Below are positions 21,294-32,186 of a stretch of 64,000 nt of DNA, one piece after another. Under the pieces are notes generated by a model, which was given only the letters and a program-made list of their open reading frames with translations, did not search any database and had not been told where the DNA came from. The translations under genes were made by a program, and so were the position numbers. Every line of letters starts with the position of its first letter. Positions within the stretch are counted from its first letter, which is position 1. Source of the stretch: Bidens hawaiensis (lineage: Eukaryota > Streptophyta > Magnoliopsida > Asterales > Asteraceae); contig JAIQDT010004203.1 of assembly GCA_021521415.1 (NCBI GenBank), positions 62,001 through 126,000 on the forward strand, written 5' to 3'.

Positions 21294-24200
21294 TCAATCA
21301 TCAAAACGAAGCATCTTAAGGAATCCCACAAGCACATTGAACCTGGCTGTTCCGACCGGTTTAGTAAATAAGTCCGCCACGTTATTATCGGTGTAGACTT
21401 GTTCAAGATGAATCAGTTTCCGGTCGTAACAGTCACGAATAAAATGGACTCTGATGTCAATGTGCTTGGTTTTGGAATGCTGAACAGGATTTTTAACAAC
21501 TGCAATAGCAGCATCATTATCACAAAAGATGGGAGTGTCAAGAAATTCCAAACCGTAATCCAGCAATTGATGTTGCATCCAGATAACCTGTGAGCAGCAT
21601 GCGGAAGCAGCCACATACTCAGCCTTGGCGGTAGAAGCAAACACCGTCTGTTGTTTCTTGCATTGCCACGAAATCAGGCGATCACCCAAGTATTGACATC
21701 CCGCAGATGTGGATTTCCTGTCAATATCATCACCTCCATAATTGCTGTCAGCAAAAGCATACAAATTAAATTCTGAGTTTTTGGGATACCAAAGACCAAG
21801 CTTTGGTTACCCTTTCAGATAACGAAAAATACGTTTTACAGCAATTAAATGAGAGAGTTTAGGGTTATCCTGGAAACGCGCGCATTGACAAACAATAAAC
21901 ATGATGTCGGGACGACTAGCAGTGAGATACATAAGGGATCCAATCATCGATCGATAGTATGTTTGATCTATGGATTTCCCTTCAGCATCAGAAGAAAGAA
22001 GTGGTCTTTCCGCCAGTGGAGTCGCTGCCGATTTGGAATCTTGGAACTCGAACTTTGCTAGAATGTCTTCGACATATTTCCATTGATGCAATAAAATCCC
22101 TGTTGCTCTCTGACAAACCTGTAAACCCAAAAATGTCGTCATCTCTCCCAGTGAACTCATCTCAAACCTCTTCTTCATAACCCCCTCAAATTCAGTACAC
22201 AGAGTGGTGCTGGTAGAACCGAAAATGATTCATCCACATAGATTTGAACAAGGATGAGGTTCTTTCCAACCGTTTTCAGAAACAGTGTCTGATCAATGGT
22301 CCCACGCTTGTAACCATGTTCCAACAAGTGAGCCGTTAGCGTAGCATACCACGCCCGAGGGGCTTGGTGAAGACCATAGAGAGCTTTGTCTTGCTTGTAG
22401 ACGTGATCAGGATACTTAGAACTTCTGAAGCCTGGTGGCTGATCCACATAGATTTCTTCCTTTACTTCCCCGTACAGAAAGGCGGTCTTGACATCCATTT
22501 GATAGACAGTAAATCCCATATAGGATGCATATGCCAAGAATATACGAATTGCCTCAAGTCGAGCTACGGGAGCGTAAACTTCTGTGTAGTCCAACCCTTC
22601 TACCTGACGAAATCCACGAACTACAAGACGAGCCTTGTTTCTGACAATAACCCCAGTATCGTCTTGTTTGTTTCTGAAAACCCATCTCGTGTCAAGTTAC
22701 TTTTTTCTGCTAGGAAGTTCCACCAATTTCCAGACATTTAGCTTGTCAAACTGATTCAGCTCTTCATGCATTGCATCTACCCAGCTAGGTTCCTGAAGTG
22801 CCATGTCAACTGATTTCGGTTTGATCTGAGAAATGAAACAGGAGTAGAGACAATTGTTTATGTTTCCTATTTGACTTCTTGTTGACACTCCCGACTCAAA
22901 GGGACCAATGATATTTTTGATTGGATGATCCCGCTGAATTCTTGATGGAACGGAGTGATCTGGAACACTGTTGGTGGTCGGCAAATTTGTGAGTTCATCA
23001 AGCGAATCGATTAGAGGATTTCTCCAACCAGAAGCTGCTGTACTATGCTGATACGAGGTACTAGCAATGTATTCATTCGGAATAGCATCTGGAAAGAGAG
23101 TACTGCTAAAAACTTGTCTGATGAGACTCTCCCCCTCAACTGATGGAACATTAGCCAAAGGTGTTGAGGTTGAAGGCAAACCACTCTCAACCGGAAAACT
23201 TGGAGTTGTTTCTGAGACAAGTGTCGGATCAGGATCTTGAGAACCCGAGGATGACGGTTGACTATTGTCGAACAATTCTGGCGGATCAATACCCGCAATC
23301 GGCCCCTTTTGAAGAATGTCAAACAACTCTTCATCTTCATCAGCACATCCCAGTATATCAGAAGTTTCAGCATCGACGGCTGAAGGCACATTGAATGGCT
23401 TGAATAGTTCGTTGTAGTCAAACAACCAGTCAGGTCCAACTCTAGCATCCGTCTCGTTTTCCTCAAGCCACCAAATATCGTAAGAGTCCACGATTTGCTT
23501 TGTGGACTTGTTGTATACCCTGTAAGCAGTGTGACCCGCATAACCCACAAAATAGCAGTCATCGGCCTTTGCTCCAAATTTCGGAGTCGAGTTAAGGTTC
23601 AACATTGTGCATGGACATCCGAACGCACGAAAATGAGCAACAGTGGGTTTTTGTCTATAGACGATCTCATATGGAATCTTCATCTGGCTTTTGTTGATCA
23701 GAACCCGATTCTGCACGTAACATGCAGTGTTAACAGCTTCAGCCCAGAAAAACAGCGGTAGTTTTGAGTCACACAACATAGTTCTTGCTGCCTCGATAAG
23801 AGTTCGGTTTATTTTCTCAGCAACTCCATTTTGTTGCGGTGTGCGAGCTGAACTGTATTGTCTGAGCACACCCCTTTCAGCACAGAAGTGATTCAACACG
23901 GAGTTCTTGAACTCAGTTCCATTGTCGCAACGAATACTCTTGAGCTTCAGATTCAGCTGATTTTCCATTAGTACCACGAACCTCTTGATCAGCTCTGCAG
24001 TTTCACTCTTATTTGACAAGAAAAATTCCCAAGTAAAACATGAGTAATAACTAAACAATAAGAGCTACGTGAAAGACTCAGTACGTGTACTGGACCAAAC
24101 AGATCTATGTGAAGCAATTGAAACACAAATGAGATGGAATTAAACACTTTCGGCTTGTGAGGTTTGCGGTGATGTTTGCCCAAAGCGCAAGCAACACATT

Positions 24201-24750
24201 TTTCAATTGTTATAAAATCTTTGATTGGCAAACCTCGGACAATGTTGTTTTTAGAAATATGGTTCAAGTTTTTGACATTTGCATGTCCAAGACGACGATG
24301 CCACAACATGGCATTATGTTCCGATACTTTCGAAAATAGACATGTAATTTCTTCTGGAACATTTCTGTTCATGTCGATCACGTAAGCATTATCTTTTCTT
24401 TGTGATCGAACAAGAACCCAGCCCTCTGGTATAATTATACCAGGTTTTAAAATCAAGCACTCTTTGTTCGTGAAATGAGTTGAAAAGTCTTTATCACAGA
24501 TATGCGAAACACTGAGCAGACTTCGTTTTAGTTCAGGAACAAAGTTTACCTTTTCGAATCTCAATACTCCATTACTTACTGTACCCTTCTGCGTGATTTT
24601 ACCTTTCTCCCATCCCGCAAAGGAAACATAGCCTCCATTAACGACCTGAATGTCGTTCAGTTGAGATATGTCCCCTGTCATGTGTCTGGAACAGCCACTA
24701 TCAACAAACCACGGTCTGATGATATTCCTCCATAGCCATTCTTGCAACAT
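21294..24750 (-). pseudogene. E3 Pol polyprotein, degenerate
   Basis: In minus-strand order: protease ([13 protein letters not shown], ~24705); GAG-pre-integrase zinc motif (LWHRRLGHANVKNLNH to CVACALGKHH, ~24310-24170); integrase ([26 protein letters not shown], ~24110-23800); reverse transcriptase ([20 protein letters not shown], ~22575, and a YVD motif near 22240); RNase H (YAFADSNYGGDD, EYVAAS, HIDIRVHFIRD, 21760-21370). The protein is split into at least five frames, with breaks near 24040, 22695, 22600, 22200 and 21785. The YVDD catalytic motif reads YVDES before a frame change. It cannot give active enzyme as it stands. Confidence 0.9.
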
Positions 24751-25115
24751 ATGCGAGATCAGTTAGATTTTGGTACCCAGTCCATAGTCACTCTGAGCAC
24801 ACCAAGTTTATCAATTTTAGATACGGGTAACCAAGAAATGTCTTCCCGATTATCTAGAATTCTACATGAGGAGTTCTGAGGTTTGGAAACCAGAGACTTA
24901 GGTAACTATTTGTATTTCGGTTTTAAAATTTTGTGGCTCACACAAATGATTTGCTTTGTCTCGGGTTTACGATCGGAAGACCGTGAAAGATTTGATTTGT
25001 TTTTTAATTTCGAGCCCGAAACGTGTGAAGGTCTCGAAACCAAACTCGGTTTTCCGATGTGTTTTCGAGACATGGCAGGAGTTGCTTGTCTAACTTTGGC
25101 ACGATCGGCCTTGTC
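24751..25115 (-). other. E3 gag-pol junction
   Basis: About 365 bp between the Gag stop and the protease frame, with no continuous frame across it. A GGGTACCAAAATCTAAC sequence here resembles the Gag end of E4 (GGGTCCCAAGATTCTAAC). The real Gag terminus may once have lain near 24775, with E3 truncated at 25116 by mutation. Confidence 0.55.
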
Positions 25116-27818
25116 TCAAATCCAATTTCCATCAGAAGGACTTGCCTTGAAATACTTTGATTTATTTGAATGTGATTTGTTGAAAGTATTCCGAGGCACG
25201 CTCCTCTGACGGTGTCCATAATATGGGACATAAGGACGATGCGGGCAGTTTCTAGCAATGTGACCAGGAATGCCACAGTTGAAGCAAGTTTGTCGCTTCA
25301 CATGTAAATCTGGGTGGCCAATTCCTGGTCTCGATCTACTTTGCAAATTTTGCTGTCTCGCATCGACCTTAGTGGTTGAGTTACTTGCACTTTTCATGCC
25401 TGTGTTTACTTCTTTAACAGGTTTTGGTGGTATGTATTTACTAGCATTTTCCTGTTTAACATCAGTATTTAAAGATACATCACACTTATTAATACTACTA
25501 GAACATTCAACCACACAATTGTTTATGCTCTTAAAAACAGAGCCCACACAAGCATTAGTCTTAACATAAGATAAATCACACAATTCAAAATAAGCATTAT
25601 TAAAATTGTCTTTATTTGGCAAAACAAGTAAATCTTCCTCATCGTCCACCCAATCCTCAATGATTACTTCATCTGCACGCGAAGTAGAAACATTAGTATC
25701 ATTCACTTTCACAACTGATTGAGCTGGTGTGACAAACCCAGGTATTATCTTTTCATTAATTTCAGGTTTGCCATATTTCAAAGATTTATCTTTATCTTCC
25801 TCAATAACAAAAGGAGAGGGAGTATAATTATCATTGTATGGAGGTGGAACCTCATTATACCCAATTGCCTCACCCTTCTTTTCTTTCCATCTTAATTGCT
25901 TTTCAATCATTGACTCAACGACCGCACTAGAAACATCAAACTTTTTAAAATTGAACTCAGCGTTTTCAAATTTATTCGTTAATTTAGCGTTTTCCAAAAT
26001 AGATGCTTCAAGTTTGGCGGTTAGATCAGCAATTTTCTTATTGACATCTAAGATGTGACAACACTTGACACTGAAATCACTTTGCAGTTTTGAAAAGTCT
26101 TTGTTTGATGCTTCTAGTTTTTCTGTAAGACCCTTCTCAAGTTTCTTAAGTGTATATTTTTCGTGTTTTATATTTTCCATTTCCCTAACAAGATTACTAT
26201 TATGCACACGACATAGCTCTACCTTTCTGACGCATGCTTGAGAACATAAATTAGAGTTTACCTCAGATGAACCAGCAGGAGTAGAAGCCATGAAAGCAAA
26301 TTGGAGACTCTTCACCTGATCTTCAGTCTCATGTCCTTCTTCAACATCATCAACTTGAGTGAGGTTTGCAGTCTGACCCAGAATAGTGAGCGCCTCCATC
26401 TGATCAGCCCAATCAAGCTGTTGTGCAACTAATCCTTGCTCGTTTCTTCCAGCAACAGCATTATCTCCCCTTGCACCATTCACAGGAACCAGAGCCCTTT
26501 CAGTATTTCCCTCCTTTGTTGGATTTGTGCATTCTCTAGCAAAGTGTCCTGGTTCATGACAGTTGTAGCACCTGAGGTTCTCCTTGTTGAAACCCACCTT
26601 TTTGTTTGCAGGTAAGTTCCAATTGTTCCTGCCAGTCCTTTTGGTGAACTTCTTCGCTCTGAATACAGCCATGGCAATTTTCCAGGAGATGTTCATCTCT
26701 TCCACGTCATCAGGATGGATCTGATCCAGTTCAGTAGAACCGACTGGTTGAACAAGGTCTCCAGCAAGAAAAGCATTATAGTAGTTCATGAAGCCTGCCA
26801 TGAGAGCAATATTCTCTTGAGTTTCTTTTGAGATGGCAGGTCCTTGGGCAGGAGACTTGCTGGAAGAAGCAACACTGGGTTGGGGTTGAGACTGTGGAGA
26901 TGGCTGTGGATAGAATATGGAAGCAGGCGGCTGTGGCTGAGGTGTAGGTGGAGTGAATTGGCTTTGAGTTGATCTGAACATGGAAAAACTTCCATTTGGC
27001 TGCTGCGGCTGCGAGTACACACCCTGAGAGGACTTGAACATGGAGAAGTTGTCTTGTGATATAAGTGCGTTGTTTGATGACACGGCGTATCCAACAGCAG
27101 TATACGAATTTGCATGGTTGATTGCTCGTTGTTTGTCATCTATATCACATGACTTGATGATAGCGGTCACCTCAGATAGGGTTAGTCTAGAAAGATCCTT
27201 TGTCTTCTTGATAACAGCAATGTTCATATCCCATCCTTGTGGCAGAGAGTTGATCAACTTGTTGTTGGTTTCAATGAGAGTTAAGAGTATGTTGGCTGAT
27301 CTCATCTCGGTTACAAGTGTGACGAATCTTTGCAGCTGACTTTCCAAGGACTCACCCAGAACATGATTGAACATATTAAACTTTTGGCGCAGCAAGTCCT
27401 GACGACTGCGCTTCATGTCTTCGTTTCCCTCATAGACCTCTATCAGTGCCTGCCATAAGGCCTTTGCTGATTGCAACTTGCGGAATCCTTGAGCAATCTC
27501 AGGTGACAGGGCCATAGTAAGAGTGGCAAGTGCCCTCTCATCTTCTTTTACCTTGTCATAGTCAGCATCAACATACAATTCGATAGGCTTGACAGCAATC
27601 TCTCCTTTGGCTGTCTCATATGTGATCAGTTGAGGACCTCTAACTATGCTCCTCCACACCTTAGCATCTTTCATCTTGACATACTTTTCGAACCTGAATT
27701 TCCATTCATAGAAGCCTTCGTGCTTCAGCAGACGGGGCACACGGGTAGCAGTACCCATAATGGAGTCTAGCTCCTGGTGAAGTGCTGAGTTAATGGATGC
27801 ATTGATGGATTGATCCAT
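25116..27818 (-). CDS. E3 Gag (900 residues, two zinc knuckles)
   Basis: An uninterrupted minus-strand frame begins MDQSINASIN. Residues ~30-230 form the Copia Gag UBN2-type capsid region (RLLKHEGFYEWKFRFEKYVK, LWQALIEVYEGNEDMKRSRQ). A Q/P-rich linker follows. The first CCHC knuckle (CYNCHEPGHFAREC) is near residue 415, a heptad-like coiled coil lies at ~560-650, and a second knuckle (CFNCGIPGHIARNC) is near residue 842. Gag should assemble cytoplasmic virus-like particles and bind element RNA through the knuckles. Two widely spaced knuckles around a coiled coil also occur in E4, so this is a shared design. It may be intact although the rest of E3 is broken. Confidence 0.85.
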   Translation of the reverse strand: MDQSINASINSALHQELDSIMGTATRVPRLLKHEGFYEWKFRFEKYVKMKDAKVWRSIVRGPQLITYETAKGEIAVKPIELYVDADYDKVKEDERALATLTMALSPEIAQGFRKLQSAKALWQALIEVYEGNEDMKRSRQDLLRQKFNMFNHVLGESLESQLQRFVTLVTEMRSANILLTLIETNNKLINSLPQGWDMNIAVIKKTKDLSRLTLSEVTAIIKSCDIDDKQRAINHANSYTAVGYAVSSNNALISQDNFSMFKSSQGVYSQPQQPNGSFSMFRSTQSQFTPPTPQPQPPASIFYPQPSPQSQPQPSVASSSKSPAQGPAISKETQENIALMAGFMNYYNAFLAGDLVQPVGSTELDQIHPDDVEEMNISWKIAMAVFRAKKFTKRTGRNNWNLPANKKVGFNKENLRCYNCHEPGHFARECTNPTKEGNTERALVPVNGARGDNAVAGRNEQGLVAQQLDWADQMEALTILGQTANLTQVDDVEEGHETEDQVKSLQFAFMASTPAGSSEVNSNLCSQACVRKVELCRVHNSNLVREMENIKHEKYTLKKLEKGLTEKLEASNKDFSKLQSDFSVKCCHILDVNKKIADLTAKLEASILENAKLTNKFENAEFNFKKFDVSSAVVESMIEKQLRWKEKKGEAIGYNEVPPPYNDNYTPSPFVIEEDKDKSLKYGKPEINEKIIPGFVTPAQSVVKVNDTNVSTSRADEVIIEDWVDDEEDLLVLPNKDNFNNAYFELCDLSYVKTNACVGSVFKSINNCVVECSSSINKCDVSLNTDVKQENASKYIPPKPVKEVNTGMKSASNSTTKVDARQQNLQSRSRPGIGHPDLHVKRQTCFNCGIPGHIARNCPHRPYVPYYGHRQRSVPRNTFNKSHSNKSKYFKASPSDGNWI

Positions 27819-27898
27819 GATGATTATAAACCCAAAACAAACCCAAAGTCTTTAAACAGCCCAATCCAAACATGCCCAGATGAACAGTAGGCCCAACA

Positions 27899-28190
27899 TA
27901 GAACCCAAGTGTAAACAGAGAACCCAAAGACTGACCTGAGAACCAGATACTTGACCCGAGAACCAAATTGATGATCCAAGAACTAACCCGTCTATCCGAC
28001 AACCCAATTAGTTACCCGAGAACCCAAATAATGACCCGAGAACTGCTGAGTCAACCAGAGAACCAGAGAACCACTGCACCAGTAAACTATCCCGAGAACC
28101 CTCAATCTTGGCCGATAACTCACTTTACCTACGAAAAACGTTCAAAATTGGCCAAAAACGATCAAAGTCTTCCCGAGAACCACTTTTGAA
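27899..28190 (-). repeat. E3 leader array of CCGAGAACC words
   Basis: About 10-11 copies of CCGAGAACC, CAGAGAACC or close variants on the plus strand (sense GGTTCTCGG) in ~290 bp of the untranslated leader. Spacing is irregular. This is the same word as in the pre-ORF3 array at 19160-19405. Confidence 0.85.
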
Positions 28191-28411
28191 ATGTTTTTAG
28201 ATAAGGAAACACCCTCAAATCCCTAAAAATCAGGGATTTGAATTCCAGTTTTGATTTTGGTCAATCTTGTGTTCAAAATAGTCAAAAGAATTCCGATGAA
28301 CACAACTTCAACAGCCACCACACTTGTAATTCCAGAAAACACACCAAAACATCAACCAAGAACCCAATAATTGAATCTTGATATCACAACCGAGCCTAGA
28401 ATAGGTCTATA

Positions 28412-28424
28412 GGCTCTGATACCA
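28412..28424 (-). promoter_or_regulatory. E3 primer-binding site (initiator tRNA-Met)
   Basis: Sense TGGTATCAGAGCC immediately inside the 5' LTR. Confidence 0.95.
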
Positions 28425-28426
28425 AT

Positions 28427-28783
28427 TGTAAGTCCCGTGTTGGAGGATCTTGCAATGTGATACCAAATGCACGATGAAATGTGAAAAATAACAACGTGTT
28501 GATTCAATACGTGAATGATAATAGCAATAAGAACACACAAGAGAGGCTTCAAAACACACTATTATATAATAGTCGGGTGCTTAATCCCTTAAGAGTTACA
28601 CAATGTCACGGCTTCAATACTAACAAATGACCAACCATTTACAAGGTGAAATGCATGGTATTTATAGACATATACCATACCTAAGCCGAACACAATCACA
28701 AGCCCACCGAAAACCATTTTCGGTTTACAAAAGAAAGCCCAACAACATATATAAAAGCATAAACCATTTATTGTAGCCCAACA
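28427..28783 (-). repeat. E3 5' LTR
   Basis: 357 bp, same length as the 3' LTR, about 11 differences by eye. Followed on the right by the CTCGT target duplication. Confidence 0.95.
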
Positions 28784-29403
28784 CTCGTAGACGCTCCTCA
28801 AACGCCTTAAGTCTTCCAATAGCATCTTCAAACATCAAACTATCGAGATCAACACTTTGCTCGATTGAGGCTACGAGTTGAAAGTACTTATATGGAACCG
28901 CATCCAACAACTTCTTCACCAAGGCATCTTGCTCGAAAACGTAACCTAGAGTCGTTGCCTTTGAAACCATACTCGTTATTTTTCCCACAAATTCGTCAAC
29001 CGTCTCGTTTTCCGCCATCTTGAGTTTCTCAAATTCACTTTTCAAAGTTAGCAGTCGAGCCTTTTGAACTCGCTCGGCCCCAACATACCGTGCCTTCAAA
29101 GCCGTCCATATATCCCAGACATTCTTAAATTGAGAAATCTGAAGAAGAATATCACCATCCACCACTTGAAAAAAACGATCTTGCCGTTTTATTCTTCTTC
29201 GCATCAATAACCGCACCCTCTTCTGGTAGAACAACTTTCCATAGGTCTTGATCATCCAATATCGCTTCCACTACAATCGCCCATGTGATGTAATTAGTTC
29301 CATTTAGCTTTGGAACATGTAACGATATCCCCCCACTCGCTTTGGGTTGGATTACCGGTCTTTCTTTATCACCTGCCATTGACGTCGAACCCCTTTGCTC
29401 CAC
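28784..29403 (-). pseudogene. E1 Gag N-terminal half
   Basis: The minus strand begins MEQRGSTSMAGDKERP with the LNGTNYITWAIVVEAILDD segment, then KARYVGAERVQKARLLTLKS and the capsid helices down to KAFEERLR, where E3 inserted. A 2-bp shortfall near 29165, relative to E2, shifts the frame. Sequence continues at 13789. Confidence 0.85.
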
Positions 29404-29982
29404 TTCGTTGGATCAAATACAAACCAATAAATTCCGAACAACTTTTCAGAACCAAACCAACTTGCTCGTATCAAACCTTGGTTAAAACCTAACTCGTTTA
29501 ACCCAATAAATACAAACTCTGAATTGAACCGTCTTGTTCAACCCAAATAAAAAAACTCAAGTTAAACCAAACTTGTTAAAACAATAAAGAAGAAAAAACG
29601 AAACAACTTGTTTTCTTCGTTGAACTCTACGTTACGTCGGCACCAAAAACTTCTTTTGAATATTTTCTTTAAGGCAACAAATAAATATTAAAGAACTCCT
29701 GCTTAGTTCCGATTCAAAACAAGAAAAGAAATTCAACACCTTTCTTTTAATAAAATGACTCAATAACTCCTTTTCTTTGACTAACCGCCAACACAGAGAA
29801 GTTGAGAACAACCCAAACGAACTCCACCTGCTCTCCTATTGTTGTGTAGGACCACAAAAAAACGCAGATTGTTAAGGTCCAGCTGACCGTAACAAGTAAG
29901 CCCCGATTTGAAAACCATGCGCTAACGATAGCTACTCCTCAAGCCACCGCGTCGTCGACCGATTATCAATTTCTTGAACTTG
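29404..29982 (-). other. E1 untranslated leader
   Basis: A ~580-bp non-coding leader between the primer-binding site and gag, homologous to the E2 leader in part (GTTCTGAAAAGTTGTTC-like blocks). No motif array comparable to E3 or E4 was seen. Confidence 0.6.
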
Positions 29983-29994
29983 ACTCTGATACCA
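29983..29994 (-). promoter_or_regulatory. E1 primer-binding site (initiator tRNA-Met)
   Basis: Sense TGGTATCAGAGT, one base different from the E2 site at its end. Confidence 0.85.
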
Positions 29995-29996
29995 AT

Positions 29997-30281
29997 TCAA
30001 GTCCCAGATCGATAATCAACACGAATTAAATGACTAACTCTCGTTTATATTAATTAGAAAATATAACTCAAAAAACTAATTACAAACCCTCAAACCCTAA
30101 CTCGGTTTGACTCTTGATGAACCCTAACTTGGTTACCTAACTTCTCTTATCCTAATGTCTAACCATATATCGGCTTATATAGACTAACCAAACTTGCTAG
30201 TCTAGACATTACCAAATATAAAAACCCTAACAATTCTTGGGTTGGGCTTTACACATAGGCCAAACAACAATTGTGCCAACA
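29997..30281 (-). repeat. E1 5' LTR
   Basis: 285 bp; pairs with 9409-9694. Sense start TGTTGGCACAATTG at 30281. Followed by the TATTC target duplication. Confidence 0.9.
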
Positions 30282-30403
30282 TATTCTATGGATTAACCCC
30301 AAAACTTGGAACAAAAGTACCGTATTTAGTTTAAGGGCAGAACATAAGTAAATTCCGTTCAACATGCATTTTAACACCAAAAATATCAAAGTATTATATT
30401 AAA

Positions 30404-30984
30404 GGTGTATTGGTTTTTATTAATCCAAACTATCGTCATTTGGTCATACTGGTTTCAACTAACGAATTGGGTGATGTCGGTCCAACTTTTAACGTATTTG
30501 TTCCTAACGGTCCGCGACTAACAGAATCCTAACGTCGTTAGTTTCAGGTCGCCGGAAAAATGGTTTTGGCCGGAAAACTCATTTTTTTTCCAGAAAACTC
30601 AACAATTTTGTCCCAAACATCTTGGTAACTTTGTATCGGAACTTTAGGTACCTTTTTCTAGTAAAAGCCCCAATTATTGAGGTTGCCGGAAATCCTAGAA
30701 CCATCGTCGGAATCGGTTGATGGTGCTCAAGTGGTAGTAGTTGGTTGGCGGTGAGTCAATTGGTGGTGGTTACGGTGTTCAGGTGGTGTTTTCCGGCAAC
30801 AAATTTGACTTTTCCGGCCAAAAACGTTTTTCCGACGACCTAAAACTAATGGCGTTAGGATTCTGTTAGTCGCGGACAATTAGGAACAAATACGTTAAAA
30901 GTTGGGACCGTCAGTAGCCAGTTCATTAGTTGGGACCGACAATGATGAAAAGGCAATAATTAGACTGATAAAAACCAACATATC
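30404..30984. mobile_element. Mutator-like foldback element
   Basis: 581 bp with ~190-bp imperfect inverted arms: GGTGTATTGGTTTTTATTAA at the left and, in reverse complement, GATATGTTGGTTTTTATCAG at the right. It is flanked by a 9-bp target duplication, TATATTAAA (30395-30403 and 30985-30993), typical of Mutator elements. The middle has GGTGGTGG-rich DNA and no transposase. Confidence 0.8.
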
Positions 30985-30993
30985 TATATTAAA

Positions 30994-32110
30994 ATTACAA
31001 ATGAAATTCACAAGTTTTTCAAGCTCGAATCCGATCTCAACTGGGTTTTATCGCAATGGACATTCGAGCGGCGGGATTTCCCCCCGAACATGAGATGATG
31101 GGCTTTGGCCATCCAACACTGTCTATCGAGGACGTATAAGGTCGCTTTTTACCCGAATACCAGAACTTTATCCGTTAACAAGGACTCCTTTTTAAAGGAT
31201 TAACAAATGAAGGAAAATTCCTAGAAGTAACCAGGCCTAACGTGATGTGTCAAAGTATTACTTTACAGTACCATACACATTTCTAGCAAATACCAAATTT
31301 GAACTTTATGCCAAAAAAAAGTGAATTCTTTTTTGTTTTTTATATGTATTAATGTTTTTAAAGATAGCACATGTGTTGGTGTTGGTTGGGTGGTTGTGTT
31401 GATAAGTGAAACTCTTTGTGCTAGTTCCAACCTAGGTTTGAAACCCAGTTGTAGCTAGTTATTTATTTTTATTCTTTTTATTATGTTATTTATGTTTTTG
31501 TGCATGGTAGAATGGTTTGTCTTTCAACATTTACTTTAACGTGGACCGGATAGTTGTGTTGTTAAGTGAAATCGACTAAGTTTGTGTACAATCACCGCAT
31601 TTTGTTTTAGCATCGGTATGGTAACGAAAACTGACATGATACCAATTTTGTTTTTATTTTTGTTTTTTTAGTTCTGGTATGGTAACGAACGTGACGGACA
31701 CCGACCAAATTTGTGTAGACTAATCGCCCGGGATCGACAACACTCGTGTTACCAAAGCCCGAGCTTTACTGACCGACGCCTCAGTTTTTAAATTGTTTTC
31801 GTTTTAATTCTGATGCCATAACGCATATAACCAAAATTGACCGAATTCGTGTCGACTTACCGCCTCAAAGCAGAGACCTACAATGCTTGGGTTTTACCAA
31901 CGCCTGAGTTTTACCAACCTGTCCGACACAATGCGTGGGAAAAAATACTAGTTTCTAACAAACACCAAATTTAGCGAAAATTACCAAATCAGAGACTTAA
32001 GTTTTTTCTAGAATAGACGTATCACACGGCTACAATAACCATAAAATTAAAATACATATTTATACTAATTAAATATTATTCAATTCAAACCACCACCTAC
32101 CTCCACCATC
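30994..32110. other. GST-2 upstream region, no other gene
   Basis: About 1.1 kb with only short frames. Several GGTATGGTAACGAA- and CCGACC-type phrases recur at 31610-31930. I cannot assign them. Confidence 0.4.
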
Positions 32111-32119
32111 GCAATTTTA

Positions 32120-32127
32120 TTTATACA
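32120..32127 (+). promoter_or_regulatory. Possible TATA box of GST-2
   Basis: TTTATACA, about 60-67 bp upstream of the GST-2 start, followed by a pyrimidine-rich leader. Confidence 0.45.
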
Positions 32128-32186
32128 ATCCTTTTCCAATTTCCACAACATATCTTTTCAATCACCTTCTAACCCTGATTTCAGCC

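Larger units (their letters stand above)
13790..28783 (-). mobile_element. E3: SIRE/Maximus-like Ty1/Copia element with ORF3
   Basis: Two 357-bp LTRs (13790-14146 and 28427-28783), TG...CA ends, target duplication CTCGT (13785-13789 and 28784-28788). On the minus strand the order is 5' LTR, tRNA-iMet primer site, ~600-bp leader, Gag, Pol, ~2.3-kb spacer, ORF3, polypurine tract and 3' LTR. By eye the LTRs differ at about 11 of 357 positions (~3%), so it is not recent. Pol and ORF3 carry several breaks, but Gag is open. A 2.2-kb solo LTR interrupts ORF3. The lineage assignment rests on the extra ORF after Pol and the long Gag. Confidence 0.9.
9409..30281 (-). mobile_element. E1: outer non-autonomous Ty1/Copia element, gag-protease only, split by nested insertions
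   Basis: Matching LTRs (9409-9694 and 29997-30281) in the minus orientation are flanked by the 5-bp target duplication TATTC (9404-9408 and 30282-30286), so the whole 20.9-kb block is one insertion plus later insertions. E1 sequence survives in three pieces: 28784-30281, about 13005-13789 and 9409-10210, ~3.1 kb in total. It encodes Gag and the aspartic-protease region, then a short tail, and passes directly to the polypurine tract. No integrase, reverse transcriptase or RNase H is present. E2 lies inside with the same gap, so the family probably moves with proteins supplied in trans. It separates the two GST genes. Confidence 0.9.
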
